A stretch of 64,000 nucleotides of DNA from Bacteriovoracaceae bacterium UBA6153 (GTDB lineage Bacteria > Bdellovibrionota > Bacteriovoracia > Bacteriovoracales > Bacteriovoracaceae), in NCBI GenBank assembly GCA_002428265.1, contig DIUR01000027.1, positions 359,806 to 423,805 of the forward strand. Direction: 5' to 3'. The notes under the pieces are model-generated. The model made no database searches, was not told the origin of the DNA, and was given only the letters and a program-made list of their open reading frames with translations. Position numbers and translations under genes: made by a program. Shown here in pieces: positions 27,703-36,525 of this stretch. Each line of letters starts with the position of its first letter. The stretch's first letter is position 1.

Positions 27703-27984
27703 ATGAAAAAATTATTATTACTAGCTGCTACTTTTTCTGTTCTTTCAAGCTCTGCTTTTGCCGGACAAAAAATGGATATCACTGTAAAGGGAATGGTTTG
27801 TTCTTTCTGCTCACAAGGAATTACAAAAAAGTTTAAAGAAGAAGGCGTTAAGTCTGTTGACGTAGATCTAGGAAAACACCTGGTCAGTATTGAGCTTCAA
27901 GATAAACAAGAACTGAGCACTGAGAAGATTACAAAAATCCTGACTGACTCAGGTTACGGAGTAGAAAAAATTGAAACCAAATAA
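27703..27984 (+). CDS. Periplasmic heavy-metal-binding protein (MerP-like, HMA domain)
   Basis: 93 residues: signal peptide MKKLLLLAATFSVL ending in SAFAG, then one HMA domain with the metal site GMVCSFCSQG (M-x-C-x-x-C type). It would bind a soft metal ion in the periplasm and pass it to the membrane protein encoded next. AAGGAGAT lies upstream of the ATG at 27703. The stop overlaps the start of the MerT-like gene by 14 bases. Confidence 0.85.
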   Translation: MKKLLLLAATFSVLSSSAFAGQKMDITVKGMVCSFCSQGITKKFKEEGVKSVDVDLGKHLVSIELQDKQELSTEKITKILTDSGYGVEKIETK

Positions 27985-28354
27985 TGAATTAAAAAAGAAT
28001 ATCTGGATTTCTTTTTTCGGACTATTTACATCAATGAGCACACTTATTTGTTGTGCTCTTCCGGCACTCCTGGTCTCTGTTGGACTGGGAGCGACGATGG
28101 TGGGACTTGTTTCAACATATCCCTCACTGATTTGGTTGTCTGAAAATAAGTTACTCGTTTTCTCACTCTCATTCATCATGCTTTGTATAAGCTCTTATGC
28201 TCAATACAGGGCCAGATTTCTTCCTTGTCCGATTGATCCCGATGAAGCTCGCGCTTGCACGAGTGCAAGACTATGGTCGAAGAGAATTACGATATTTTCT
28301 ATTGTGGTGTGGGCGATAGGGGCAACGTTTGCAATTGTGCCGATGTTTCTTTAA
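27971..28354 (+). CDS. MerT-like membrane transporter
   Basis: 127 residues with three to four membrane segments, TTG start inside the HMA gene with GGAG nine bases upstream. The first segment has the Cys pair LICCALPALL and a later loop has CPIDPDEARAC, the pairs that carry metal in MerT. Together with the MerP-like protein it forms a metal uptake or efflux pair; no mercuric reductase is present, so the metal need not be mercury. Its 3' end overlaps the convergent gene at 28299 by 56 bases. Confidence 0.78.
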   Translation: MKPNNELKKNIWISFFGLFTSMSTLICCALPALLVSVGLGATMVGLVSTYPSLIWLSENKLLVFSLSFIMLCISSYAQYRARFLPCPIDPDEARACTSARLWSKRITIFSIVVWAIGATFAIVPMFL

Positions 28355-28760
28355 ATAATCTGGCGAATACATAGTATCCGCCAGCATATATGAGCATAGG
28401 TAAAAAAGCGTATGCGCTGATCGAATAAGTTATAAATAAACTAAAAGCAAATCCAAAAACTGCAAAAAACTTCAGATAAAAGTAAGCACTTCTTAATTTT
28501 CTCCAAGCGAGAATATAAACAGTTGTTTGTCCGATAATAAAAAGAAGAAGCATGAAAGTCAGGCTTTGAAGAATGACTTTATAAAGTTGAATTTGAAAAT
28601 CCGGAGAGTCAATTGTATCAGAGACAGTCGAGACATAGCGACTATAGCTGGTGAATATAAAATAAGTCCACGCCACTAACGTAACGTCTGATAAAAAACA
28701 AAAAATGAGAGCAAGTGTTTTTTGCTGAGATTTATTCGGCAACGATTCCACCAGCTTCAA
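28299..28760 (-). CDS. Four-helix membrane protein, unknown
   Basis: 153 residues with four hydrophobic segments and short loops; no family recognised. A TTG start lies inside the end of the upstream gene at 28732 (29-base overlap), so the two are coupled. The last 56 bases overlap the convergent MerT-like gene. Confidence 0.6.
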   Translation of the reverse strand: MKLVESLPNKSQQKTLALIFCFLSDVTLVAWTYFIFTSYSRYVSTVSDTIDSPDFQIQLYKVILQSLTFMLLLFIIGQTTVYILAWRKLRSAYFYLKFFAVFGFAFSLFITYSISAYAFLPMLIYAGGYYVFARLFKETSAQLQTLPLSPTPQ

Positions 28761-29253
28761 TGTTGAGTTTTAATTCACGAGTTTTATCTTCCAGAACTTT
28801 TGAAACGTAATTAGCATCTTGCATGTCTTTTAATTCTTCAGCATCCATCTGGCCGTGCTCCTGGCCTAGAAGATAGATTTCTCCCATGATGGTTCTATCC
28901 AGGTCCGTATTTTTTCCGAGAAGAATAATCTTGTAAGCACAAGTTAAAAGCTTCCAGTTAGGAAGAAGCTCAGACAGCGATCCTTTTTTAATAAAAAGTG
29001 AGTACTCATTTGTCGTATTCGCTATTTTTCTAATAATAGTTTGCGGGTAACGAATAGACTCTTTTCTTGATCCCTTGTAATCGAAGTGACAGCTCATGAC
29101 GGCCTGCCAGTCAGTTAAGTGCAGGTTAGTAGCATTTAAAATAACTTTACCGTTAATCTCAGGTGCTTTGACTCTGACGATGTCAGCATGAGCACTTAAA
29201 GACATAAGGGATAGAGTGGCAGCGATTAAAAGGATTTTTGTTTTCATAGACAA
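28732..29253 (-). CDS. Exported protein, unknown function
   Basis: 173 residues with a clear signal peptide (MKTKILLIAATLSLMSLSAHA) and one Cys pair in the mature part (MSCHFDY, LLTCAYK). No family recognised. It is the first gene of a two-gene unit with the membrane protein at 28299. Confidence 0.65.
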   Translation of the reverse strand: MSMKTKILLIAATLSLMSLSAHADIVRVKAPEINGKVILNATNLHLTDWQAVMSCHFDYKGSRKESIRYPQTIIRKIANTTNEYSLFIKKGSLSELLPNWKLLTCAYKIILLGKNTDLDRTIMGEIYLLGQEHGQMDAEELKDMQDANYVSKVLEDKTRELKLNIEAGGIVAE

Positions 29254-29326
29254 AAAGTATAAGAAGAATGCATTTTAATGGATAGTTTTTTGATGTAAAA
29301 ATTTAAAATAAGGCCATAATTGACTC

Positions 29327-29605
29327 ATGAAGAAAATTATTATTATTCTCCTTGTCACTATTATCGCTACTGCTGTTGGTCTATATTTCAGGCCATCTCT
29401 TGCACTTATCGGCCAGCTAGACTGGTGGAACGTCTTAACTAAAGGTTATTTCATAGGCTCAGTTGAAGGCTTCTTCAGCCAGGGCTTTATAGATGACTCT
29501 TTCTGGTTTGTGATGAGATTTACCGGAGCAGGGCTTCTGTTGGGAATTTTAGTTTCTTTCATGGCCGGAGGAAAATCATCTGCCCCTGCTAAAAAGAAAA
29601 AATAA
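29327..29605 (+). CDS. Small membrane protein
   Basis: 92 residues: an N-terminal hydrophobic helix (IIIILLVTIIATAVGLYF), a second helix near the end (FTGAGLLLGILVSFMAGG) and a Lys-rich tail (KKKK). Unknown function. It converges on smpB with no gap. Confidence 0.6.
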   Translation: MKKIIIILLVTIIATAVGLYFRPSLALIGQLDWWNVLTKGYFIGSVEGFFSQGFIDDSFWFVMRFTGAGLLLGILVSFMAGGKSSAPAKKKK

Positions 29606-30058
29606 CTACTCGTCGTAGTTTCCACGCTGAAGTTTTCTCTTAACATCTTTTTCTTTATCGGCTTCACGTTTGTCGTGAAGTTTTTTACCTTTTCCAAGCG
29701 CGAACTCAAGTTTGACTCGAGAGTCTTTAAAGTAAATTTTTGTGACGATAAGAGAGAGTTGCTGAGTTTTCATCTCTTGATAGATACGAGTGATTTCCTG
29801 GCGATTTAAGAGCAGCTTTTTAATCCTGCCTTCTTCATGGTTGTTGATATTTCCGAAGGCGTATTGAGGAATAAGAACGTTGTAGGCCCATACTTCGCCA
29901 TTGCCATCGATTCCCACATAAGCTTCAGTTAATGAAACTTTTCCTTCTCTTAAAACTTTTAGTTCAGTTCCTTTTAAGACAATACCAGCTTCAAAAGTTT
30001 CTTTTAAAGAAAACTCAAAACCTGCACGTTTATTAGAACCAATTATTTTTATACTCAT
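29606..30058 (-). CDS. smpB: SsrA-binding protein SmpB
   Basis: tmRNA-binding factor of trans-translation, 150 residues. Signatures: NKRAGFEF, GIVLKGTELKVLREGKVSL, HEEGRIKKLLLNRQEI and the basic C-terminal tail HDKREADKEKDVKRKL that enters the ribosome mRNA channel. Its RNA partner ssrA is 19 kb away in this window (49362-49736). It starts three bases before the end of the FadL-like gene region and may be co-transcribed with it. Confidence 0.97.
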   Translation of the reverse strand: MSIKIIGSNKRAGFEFSLKETFEAGIVLKGTELKVLREGKVSLTEAYVGIDGNGEVWAYNVLIPQYAFGNINNHEEGRIKKLLLNRQEITRIYQEMKTQQLSLIVTKIYFKDSRVKLEFALGKGKKLHDKREADKEKDVKRKLQRGNYDE

Positions 30059-30061
30059 AAA

Positions 30062-31372
30062 TTAAAAATTAAATTTCACTCCGAAAGCTCCTGAGAGAAT
30101 GTATCCTCCCACATCGTATCCTGGTGCCCCTAGTTTAGGCCCCGCATTTCCATTTTCCTGGCCAGTCGTTTTAGTGACTTTTTTATCCAGTAAGTGATGA
30201 TACTGAAATGATGCCCCTAAGTGAACATCTTTTGAAAAAATGACCATACGGTACTGAAGACCACCTGTTCCAACGACAGTGTTGGCATCGATCGAGTTCC
30301 CCGCACCAGAGAAGTCTCCTTCAAGCGGAGTCATGCGGTACTGAGCACCAAGAGAGGTGCTCCATCTATTAGTCCAATTATATTTTAGACCAAGTCTTGG
30401 GTTGATGGTGTCTCTTATCTTCAATTTTTCATAATTGTTACTTGGAACGACAACGCCGGCATTTTTATCAACTGTCATGATAGGAGTTTTATAGTTACTC
30501 CACATCATGTACTCGACACCAAAGAATAACTCAGCGTCGCCGAAGTCTGTTGATCCACCTAAACGGAAAGTGTGTGGGTCATAAAAAATCATGCTGGATA
30601 AGCTTGAGTTTAAAAGAGCAATAGAAGGATTTGTCACTTCACCATTAACCACAGTCTTCAGGTTAGATTTCATTTCCTGCTGATAAGTTAGATACATCGT
30701 CGTGTCTTCAAAACGTTTTGCGATTGAGACTATAGCACCGATTGAAGGATCAACTTTAGACTGAGCTTTTGCCCACGATCCATAATTGGCCCCGTTTAAG
30801 CTCAGGTCGGTTTTTACATCGGCCGTTGCTTGAAATCCAAGAATGGCCCCTAGAGAAAATGAGAAATCATCGCTCCATTTTTTTGCAAAGTTTAGATAGG
30901 CAGACGTTCTTTGATAGCGAGAGTGAAACATAACATATTCAGGTAAAAATGGATCACCAGAGTTTGTTTCAGTTAAAGTTCCTATTGGTAAAAAGACTGA
31001 GAGACCAAGAGTCCCCATGTGTTTCGCACCACCGACGGGAAGGGCCACATGCAAAGCTGAACCGTAGAACTTGGAAAAGTTTGTACGAGCATTGCCAGTT
31101 GTTGGAGCATTGTTAGAGTTTGTACTATTCGTAACGACAATGTTGGTCACTTCTTTAAAGTGTGCAGCAGTTGAAGAGGCCTGTAGAAGCACGTTGAATT
31201 TATCTGAAAATCCCAATACTGCAGGAGCGTAGTAGTTATTACTAGGATCATTAGAATCCAGATTGGCCTGGTTACCAATTGAGCTGGTTGTAAAACTTGC
31301 TCCAAAAAGTTCAGGGTAACTGGCCCAAGCAGATGATGTTGCAAAAAGAGAAAGTAGAATTAACGATTTCAT
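30062..31372 (-). CDS. FadL/OmpP1-type outer-membrane protein
   Basis: 436 residues. Signal peptide MKSLILLSLFATSSAWA, then the FadL-like N-terminus (YPELFGASFTTSSIGNQA, NNYYAPAVLG) and about 14 predicted strands ending in GAFGVKFNF. FadL-type channels bring hydrophobic compounds across the outer membrane. Its start overlaps the rsmA stop by four bases. Confidence 0.82.
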   Translation of the reverse strand: MKSLILLSLFATSSAWASYPELFGASFTTSSIGNQANLDSNDPSNNYYAPAVLGFSDKFNVLLQASSTAAHFKEVTNIVVTNSTNSNNAPTTGNARTNFSKFYGSALHVALPVGGAKHMGTLGLSVFLPIGTLTETNSGDPFLPEYVMFHSRYQRTSAYLNFAKKWSDDFSFSLGAILGFQATADVKTDLSLNGANYGSWAKAQSKVDPSIGAIVSIAKRFEDTTMYLTYQQEMKSNLKTVVNGEVTNPSIALLNSSLSSMIFYDPHTFRLGGSTDFGDAELFFGVEYMMWSNYKTPIMTVDKNAGVVVPSNNYEKLKIRDTINPRLGLKYNWTNRWSTSLGAQYRMTPLEGDFSGAGNSIDANTVVGTGGLQYRMVIFSKDVHLGASFQYHHLLDKKVTKTTGQENGNAGPKLGAPGYDVGGYILSGAFGVKFNF

Positions 31373-32181
31373 TTTTTTAACATCCTGTAGAGGGAGATGA
31401 CCTGATCAAGTGTGAGTGCTTCAGATCTGATTGTTAAAGGAACGTTGATAGATGCAAAACTTTCCTGGATGAGTTCAACTGGAAATGAACTTTTTAGTAA
31501 TCCACCCAGCTGCTTTCTTTTTTGAGAAAATAATAATCTTAAAAACTTTTCATACTTGTGGAACTCTTCCATTGGCACGAGCGGAGTTTCTTTTCTCACC
31601 AACGTTAAGACGGCAGAGTCAACTTTGGGAGCTGGAACAAAGGCCCCTGGAGGAACTTTGCAAAGAAGGGCACTGTCAAAGTACGCCATCGTTAAAGCGT
31701 GCAATGATCCCATGAAATTTTTAGTCGTTGAAAAAGGAAAAACTTTATCCGCAACTTCTTTTTGAAACATGAGAGTCATGTATTTTATTTCAGTCGCCTG
31801 AAGAAAATTAATTAAGAGTGGAGTGCTGATATTGTAAGGAAGGTTAGAGACTAACCAGATTTTTTTATCAGCAATACTTTTTTCTTTGAACCACGCACTC
31901 AAGTGAACTGCAAGAGCGTCCGTCATGGTGATTTGGTGAGGCTCGATAAACTGTCTTAAGTATTCCGGGAAGCGGTCATCTTTTTCGATAACAAAAAAAG
32001 GAATCTTTTCTTTTTTTGATCTCTCGGCAAGACTCTCTGTTAAAATTCCAGGGCCGGGTCCGATTTCTACGATGGCCTCTGCTCGTCCTTCAAAGTCCGT
32101 ACAGATGCTGTCGATAACAGTTTTATCTTTTAAAAAATGCTGACCAAGACTTTTATTGGCAAGAGGTAGTTCTAATTTCAT
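31369..32181 (-). CDS. rsmA: 16S rRNA dimethyladenosine transferase
   Basis: SAM-dependent methylase that dimethylates two adenosines in helix 45 of 16S rRNA, 270 residues. Motifs: KSLGQHFLKD, the SAM site VEIGPGPGILTESL, the catalytic NLPYNIS and the C-terminal LFSQKRKQLGGLLK. It overlaps tsaD and the FadL-like gene by four bases each. Confidence 0.97.
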   Translation of the reverse strand: MKLELPLANKSLGQHFLKDKTVIDSICTDFEGRAEAIVEIGPGPGILTESLAERSKKEKIPFFVIEKDDRFPEYLRQFIEPHQITMTDALAVHLSAWFKEKSIADKKIWLVSNLPYNISTPLLINFLQATEIKYMTLMFQKEVADKVFPFSTTKNFMGSLHALTMAYFDSALLCKVPPGAFVPAPKVDSAVLTLVRKETPLVPMEEFHKYEKFLRLLFSQKRKQLGGLLKSSFPVELIQESFASINVPLTIRSEALTLDQVISLYRMLKK

Positions 32182-33245
32182 TTTAATTTCTCGCCTTGTC
32201 TTTGAGACTGTAGTTTTTCTTTTTTAGAAACAAATTGTCCTCTGGCATCCAGGGCCAGGCACTCAGGAAAGCTAATCGCGTGATGATATGTCCTCAGAGC
32301 GTAGTTTGCGATCATCGCTCCGTTGTCTGTACAGAATTTTGGTGCAACGAAATTGACGTCTTTGTAATTTCTCTCAAGAGCACGTCTAAGTTCAGAGTTA
32401 CATGCAACCCCACCACCGACAACAATAGGAAGATTATGAGCAGCACCGATATCCTGAGCTTTTTTTAGTTTGCGAGAGAGAGCTTCCACAATCGCATGCT
32501 GATAAGAAGCGCAGACGTCTTCCATTTTAAAGTCGCGATCAGGATGAGCTTCAATAAAATTTCTAAGCGAAGTTTTTACACCTGAAAAGCTTAGTGTCGC
32601 ATCTCCAGAATCCAGCATCGAGATAGGGAAAGTGTATTTTTTTGGATCGCCGGTTAAAGCGAGGTCATCAATAATTTTTCCAGCAGGGTAGCCTAGTCCC
32701 AGAAGTTTTCCGCCTTTATCAAAAGCTTCACCGGCAGCATCGTCGATGGTGTTGCCAAGAATTTCAAATTCAGTGGGAGAGCTGACTTTTAAGTATAAAC
32801 TATGTCCACCGCTCACCAGTAAACCCATGTACGGATATCCTATGGGCTTTGTTAAGTGGATGGCCTCTAAGTGCGCATATAAATGATTCACTGAAGCGAT
32901 TGGAAGATTATGTAGTAGAGCGATGGTTTTCGCGCAATTGATTCCGGTTAGAAGCGGGCCTAATAAACCAGGATGAGTTGTCACGGCGACGAGGTCGATA
33001 TCTGTGATTTTTACCTGCGCTGCTTTAAAGCACGAGTCTAATAAGGGAGTGATTTTTTCTAAATGATTACGTGCGGCGATTTCCGGTACAACTCCCCCCC
33101 ATTTAGCGAGCATCAATTCTTGTGAGAAGGATTGATGAGCGAGAATAGTAGGCATTTCAGACAAATTGTCCGGGTTGCCCTTGATAAGAGCAAATGATGT
33201 GTCGTCGCAGCTGGTCTCGATTCCGAGTATTATTTTTTCTTTCAT
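32178..33245 (-). CDS. tsaD: tRNA N6-threonylcarbamoyladenosine synthase subunit TsaD
   Basis: Transfers threonylcarbamate to A37 of ANN-reading tRNAs with TsaB/TsaE. From the chosen ATG it has 355 residues and begins ILGIETSCDDTSFAL as the family does. The metal site has HLYAH, and GGGVACNSELRR and the C-terminal NGAMIANYA are present. The frame is open 20 codons upstream, but the family start is here. No Shine-Dalgarno precedes it; instead a ten-residue leader frame with a good site ends in an ATGA overlap (33242-33274). Confidence 0.95.
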   Translation of the reverse strand: MKEKIILGIETSCDDTSFALIKGNPDNLSEMPTILAHQSFSQELMLAKWGGVVPEIAARNHLEKITPLLDSCFKAAQVKITDIDLVAVTTHPGLLGPLLTGINCAKTIALLHNLPIASVNHLYAHLEAIHLTKPIGYPYMGLLVSGGHSLYLKVSSPTEFEILGNTIDDAAGEAFDKGGKLLGLGYPAGKIIDDLALTGDPKKYTFPISMLDSGDATLSFSGVKTSLRNFIEAHPDRDFKMEDVCASYQHAIVEALSRKLKKAQDIGAAHNLPIVVGGGVACNSELRRALERNYKDVNFVAPKFCTDNGAMIANYALRTYHHAISFPECLALDARGQFVSKKEKLQSQRQGEKLK

Positions 33246-33274
33246 TTCGTAATTTTTATTGAGTTTTTTGCCAT
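33242..33274 (-). promoter_or_regulatory. Ten-codon leader frame coupled to tsaD
   Basis: A short frame (MAKNSIKITK, then TGA) starts at 33274 with AAGGA nine bases upstream, and its stop overlaps the tsaD ATG in ATGA. Translational coupling would explain why tsaD has no ribosome-binding site of its own. Confidence 0.45.
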
Positions 33275-33326
33275 AATACATCATCCTTTTCAGAATGAAA
33301 AACATTCATGTCCAAGGAGGACTCTA

Positions 33327-33797
33327 ATGAAATCAATTATCGCACTTATGGCACTTGTAGCAACTTCTTCAGTTTTCGCAGCAGATTCATCTTCAGGATG
33401 TGGAATGGGTTACGAAGTAGCTCCAAAACAGTCCCTTGTATCTTCATCAACTAGATCTCTAGTTAACTCTACATTCTCTAGCACTGTAGCAATGACTCTA
33501 GGAACTTCTGGATGTGCTAAGCACTCAATCGTAAAAAACGATGCAAAAGGAATCCACTTTGCTGAAGCTAACATGAACGTACTTGCTCTTGAAATGGCAC
33601 GTGGAAACGGTGAGTTCGTAGCAGGATTTGCTTCTGTTTACGGATGTAGCGATGCTTCTCTTTTCGGATCAATGGTTCAATCAAACTACGAATCAGTTCT
33701 TCCAGCTTCAAACACTTCTGGTGTTGAACTTTACAACAACGTAAAAGCTCAAATTAAAAACAACGCTGCACTTTCAGCGTCTTGTTCAATGATCTAA
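33327..33797 (+). CDS. DUF3015 exported protein
   Basis: 156 residues with signal peptide MKSIIALMALVATSSVFA and a small domain with paired Cys (GCGMGYEV, GTSGCAKH, YGCSD, SASCSM). This pattern is DUF3015, a family of unknown function common in Bdellovibrionota and gammaproteobacteria. AAGGAGG precedes the start, and a strong terminator follows, so it is a well-expressed single gene. Confidence 0.85.
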   Translation: MKSIIALMALVATSSVFAADSSSGCGMGYEVAPKQSLVSSSTRSLVNSTFSSTVAMTLGTSGCAKHSIVKNDAKGIHFAEANMNVLALEMARGNGEFVAGFASVYGCSDASLFGSMVQSNYESVLPASNTSGVELYNNVKAQIKNNAALSASCSMI

Positions 33798-33825
33798 TTT
33801 TTTAAGAAAATTAAATTATATAAAG

Positions 33826-33855
33826 AGGTCACTGGAAACAGTGGCCTTTTTTTTT
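33826..33855 (+). terminator. Intrinsic terminator after the DUF3015 gene
   Basis: A nine-pair stem (33826-33834 with 33839-33847, one G-U pair) closes a GAAA tetraloop and is followed by a long T run. Confidence 0.9.
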
Positions 33856-33890
33856 GTCATTGCCTCCCAATAGTTCTATGATTTTCTCCT

Positions 33891-35732
33891 ATGAAATCAA
33901 AAATAATTCTCTTCATCCTTCTTGGGATTTTTTCACAAAACTCTTTTGGAAATACAACGTCGTTTGATAAAAAATACTGGTTGAAGCTTCTTCACTACAC
34001 GAAAGGAGAGTCTCTTGCTGATGGAGAAAAATTCTTTTTATCTCCAGAGGGAAAAACGAATCCGGATGCTGAACTTGCAGCGACGATTGCCGCGTTTAAG
34101 AACCCTGATTTAAAAGTTGGTTGGTTTAATTATCCAGCTCAGTGTGTGTTCAGAGAAAGGTATGAATTTTTGAAATCTTCAGGACTCTTAAATGGTGTTC
34201 CAGAGATGAGCTGCCCGGTTTTCGATGAATGGATTCAAGGTCTCAATCCAGAGTCGATCTCACTGATTTTTTCTTCTTCTTATCCCAATAATCCGTCATC
34301 ACTTTTTGGCCATACGTTACTTCGAATTAATCAAAAAGATAAAAAGAATGACCTGCTTGATTACGCTGTGGCCTTTTCAGCGATACCTGAAAAAATTGAC
34401 CTGGGATTAGTCTTTGCCTTCAAGGGATTTTTTGGTGGATACAAAGGACTCTTTGAAGTCACAAAGTATTACACCAAGGTAAATGAATACAACAACGGAG
34501 AGTCGAGAGATCTGATAGAATACAATCTCAACATGACTCCAGCGGAGCTTAGCAGAACCCTTAATCACTTGTGGGAGCTTTATCAAACAACTTATTTTGA
34601 TTATTACTTTGCCGATGAAAACTGCTCAGCAGTCCTCGCGGATCTTTTAGCAGTCTCTTACAAAGATGACGACAGAGTTAATGAGCACGGACGCTGGTAT
34701 TATCTTCCAGGAGAGATGGTAAAACATTTTATGTCTTTGGAAGGAAGAGTGAAGTCCACTAACTATCGCCCGAGTTTAAAAAAACAAGTGGGGAAGATGT
34801 GGGAGAAGTTATCAAGCGCGGAAATCTCGCAAGTAAAAGACATTGTCGAAATGGACGATATTCCGGCCAATATGACTAATGCGAAAGTTTTAGATGCGGT
34901 TATTGCTTATCTGGATTTCACTCACTATAGAACAAAAGAAAAGCTAGGAGACAGAGAGCAAAAACTTTTAAGACGAGCACTGATAAAGAGATCGACACTT
35001 CCAAAAGCTGAAATCACTCACGAAACTTATGATAAAAACAACATGCCGGAGTACTCTCATAATCCGCAGAAGTTTACTTTTTTTACCCGCGCAGAAAATC
35101 ATTCTATCATGAGTGGATTTGAGCTTAAGCAAGGCTATCACGATCTAATGAGTAATGACCGCGGTTATGATGCCTTTTCTCAGTTTGATTTTTTAACGGG
35201 GTCTTTTTTATACGATTATAAAAATAAGAAATTTGATTATGATCAACTGACTTTGGTCAATCTGGTTTCACTTCATGAGTACCGCTTCTATGATCCGCAA
35301 CTGTCATGGAGAGCAAAAGTGAGTAGTGATAGGATTTACGATTTAGACTGCAGTCTTTGCCACAAAGTGAACGCTAATGCTTATGGTGGATTCTCTTTCA
35401 AGTTTACAAAAAACTCAGTCTTTAATGTGATGGCCGGAGTTTTTGGTGAAGCGAGTTCGAACCTAAGGAAAGGATTTAGAGCAGGACCCGCCGCTGAGAT
35501 TTCTTTTTATACTCAGCTGGGAACAAGCTATAAGCTAGGTCTGGTAAACGAAATCAGATTCGATGCCACGAGAAAAATAGCAGATGATTACTACAATCAA
35601 ATTGGTATTCGCCATTCTCTATTCAATGATAATAAAAGAGATTACCGTTTTGAAAGTAACATCATTTCACGTTTTGGAAGTTTTACAAAAAACACGATTG
35701 TTCATCAGGTAACTTATGGCCAGTTTTTTTAG
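33891..35732 (+). CDS. DUF4105 (Lnb-like papain fold) protein with outer-membrane barrel
   Basis: 613 residues with a signal peptide (MKSKIILFILLGIFSQNSFG). The central region has the DUF4105 hallmarks: SSSYPNNPSSLFGHTLLRI (catalytic-type His) and FADENCSAVLADLL (catalytic-type Cys), the pair used by the papain-like lipoprotein acyltransferase Lnb. The last 200 residues look like barrel strands (YDYKNKKFDYDQLTLV, NEIRFDATRK). An outer-membrane lipid- or peptide-modifying enzyme is plausible. It overlaps the next gene by 17 bases. Confidence 0.8.
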   Translation: MKSKIILFILLGIFSQNSFGNTTSFDKKYWLKLLHYTKGESLADGEKFFLSPEGKTNPDAELAATIAAFKNPDLKVGWFNYPAQCVFRERYEFLKSSGLLNGVPEMSCPVFDEWIQGLNPESISLIFSSSYPNNPSSLFGHTLLRINQKDKKNDLLDYAVAFSAIPEKIDLGLVFAFKGFFGGYKGLFEVTKYYTKVNEYNNGESRDLIEYNLNMTPAELSRTLNHLWELYQTTYFDYYFADENCSAVLADLLAVSYKDDDRVNEHGRWYYLPGEMVKHFMSLEGRVKSTNYRPSLKKQVGKMWEKLSSAEISQVKDIVEMDDIPANMTNAKVLDAVIAYLDFTHYRTKEKLGDREQKLLRRALIKRSTLPKAEITHETYDKNNMPEYSHNPQKFTFFTRAENHSIMSGFELKQGYHDLMSNDRGYDAFSQFDFLTGSFLYDYKNKKFDYDQLTLVNLVSLHEYRFYDPQLSWRAKVSSDRIYDLDCSLCHKVNANAYGGFSFKFTKNSVFNVMAGVFGEASSNLRKGFRAGPAAEISFYTQLGTSYKLGLVNEIRFDATRKIADDYYNQIGIRHSLFNDNKRDYRFESNIISRFGSFTKNTIVHQVTYGQFF

Positions 35733-36525
35733 GTTAAGTTTAATTCTTGTCCTTCTTAGCGGCTGCACCTCTTTGGTGTATCAGCCGGATAAATACTTTC
35801 ATAATCACCCGGATCAGTTTCAGACGAAGTTTGAAGTTTTTTCTTTTAACTCACTGGATGGAACAAAACTCTCTGCATGGAAGCTTCTTGCTAAAAAACC
35901 ACCTGCAAAGAATTTAGTTGTCTTCTTTCACGGCAATGCTCAAAACCTCACAGCTCACTTTGTGAATCTCGTATGGATGATGGAGCATGACTACGATGTG
36001 ATCATTTTTGATTACAGAGGGTATGGTTTAAGTGAAGGCAGTCCTGAACCTAAAGGTGTAGCAGAAGACGGTCTGGCCTTTTTGAATTATGGTTATGAGC
36101 AGTTTAAAAAGCTAGGTTATAAAAAATTTATCGTTTATACACAAAGCTTAGGTGGGGCCGTGGCCTTAAAATCCCTGGAAGACTTTAAGCATTTAGATGA
36201 TATCTCTTTGCTCGTTCTAGATTCTACTTTTTTATCTCCGCGCCTAGTTGCCAGGGATAAAACCAATAGAGTTTTGCAGTATCTCATTAGCAATGATTAT
36301 ACGGCCGATCCTAAGCTGGAGCATCTTAAAAATGTTCCCGTATTATCTATCCACTCCAAAGAAGATCCAGTTGTGGCCCACCAGTTGGGAGTCGATGTAT
36401 TTAATCTACTTCCCGGTGCTAAAAAAGACATGTGGTCGGTGGAAGCAAAAGGCCACGGCAATGTCTATTATGTTGAAAAGCTGAAGTATCAAACGATGTT
36501 TATCGACTATGTTAATAAGCTTTAA
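35716..36525 (+). CDS. Alpha/beta-hydrolase lipoprotein
   Basis: 269 residues: lipoprotein signal (FFRLSLILVLLSGC), then an alpha/beta-hydrolase fold of the ABHD13/BEM46 type. The oxyanion loop is FFHGNAQN, the strand-turn IIFDYRGYGLSEG is typical, the nucleophile Ser sits in YTQSLGGAV, the Asp is in HSKEDPVV and the His in KGHGNVYY. The usual GxSxG has Gln in place of the first Gly. It overlaps the DUF4105 gene, and its stop overlaps the convergent stop at 36522 (TTAA). Confidence 0.88.
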   Translation: MASFFRLSLILVLLSGCTSLVYQPDKYFHNHPDQFQTKFEVFSFNSLDGTKLSAWKLLAKKPPAKNLVVFFHGNAQNLTAHFVNLVWMMEHDYDVIIFDYRGYGLSEGSPEPKGVAEDGLAFLNYGYEQFKKLGYKKFIVYTQSLGGAVALKSLEDFKHLDDISLLVLDSTFLSPRLVARDKTNRVLQYLISNDYTADPKLEHLKNVPVLSIHSKEDPVVAHQLGVDVFNLLPGAKKDMWSVEAKGHGNVYYVEKLKYQTMFIDYVNKL

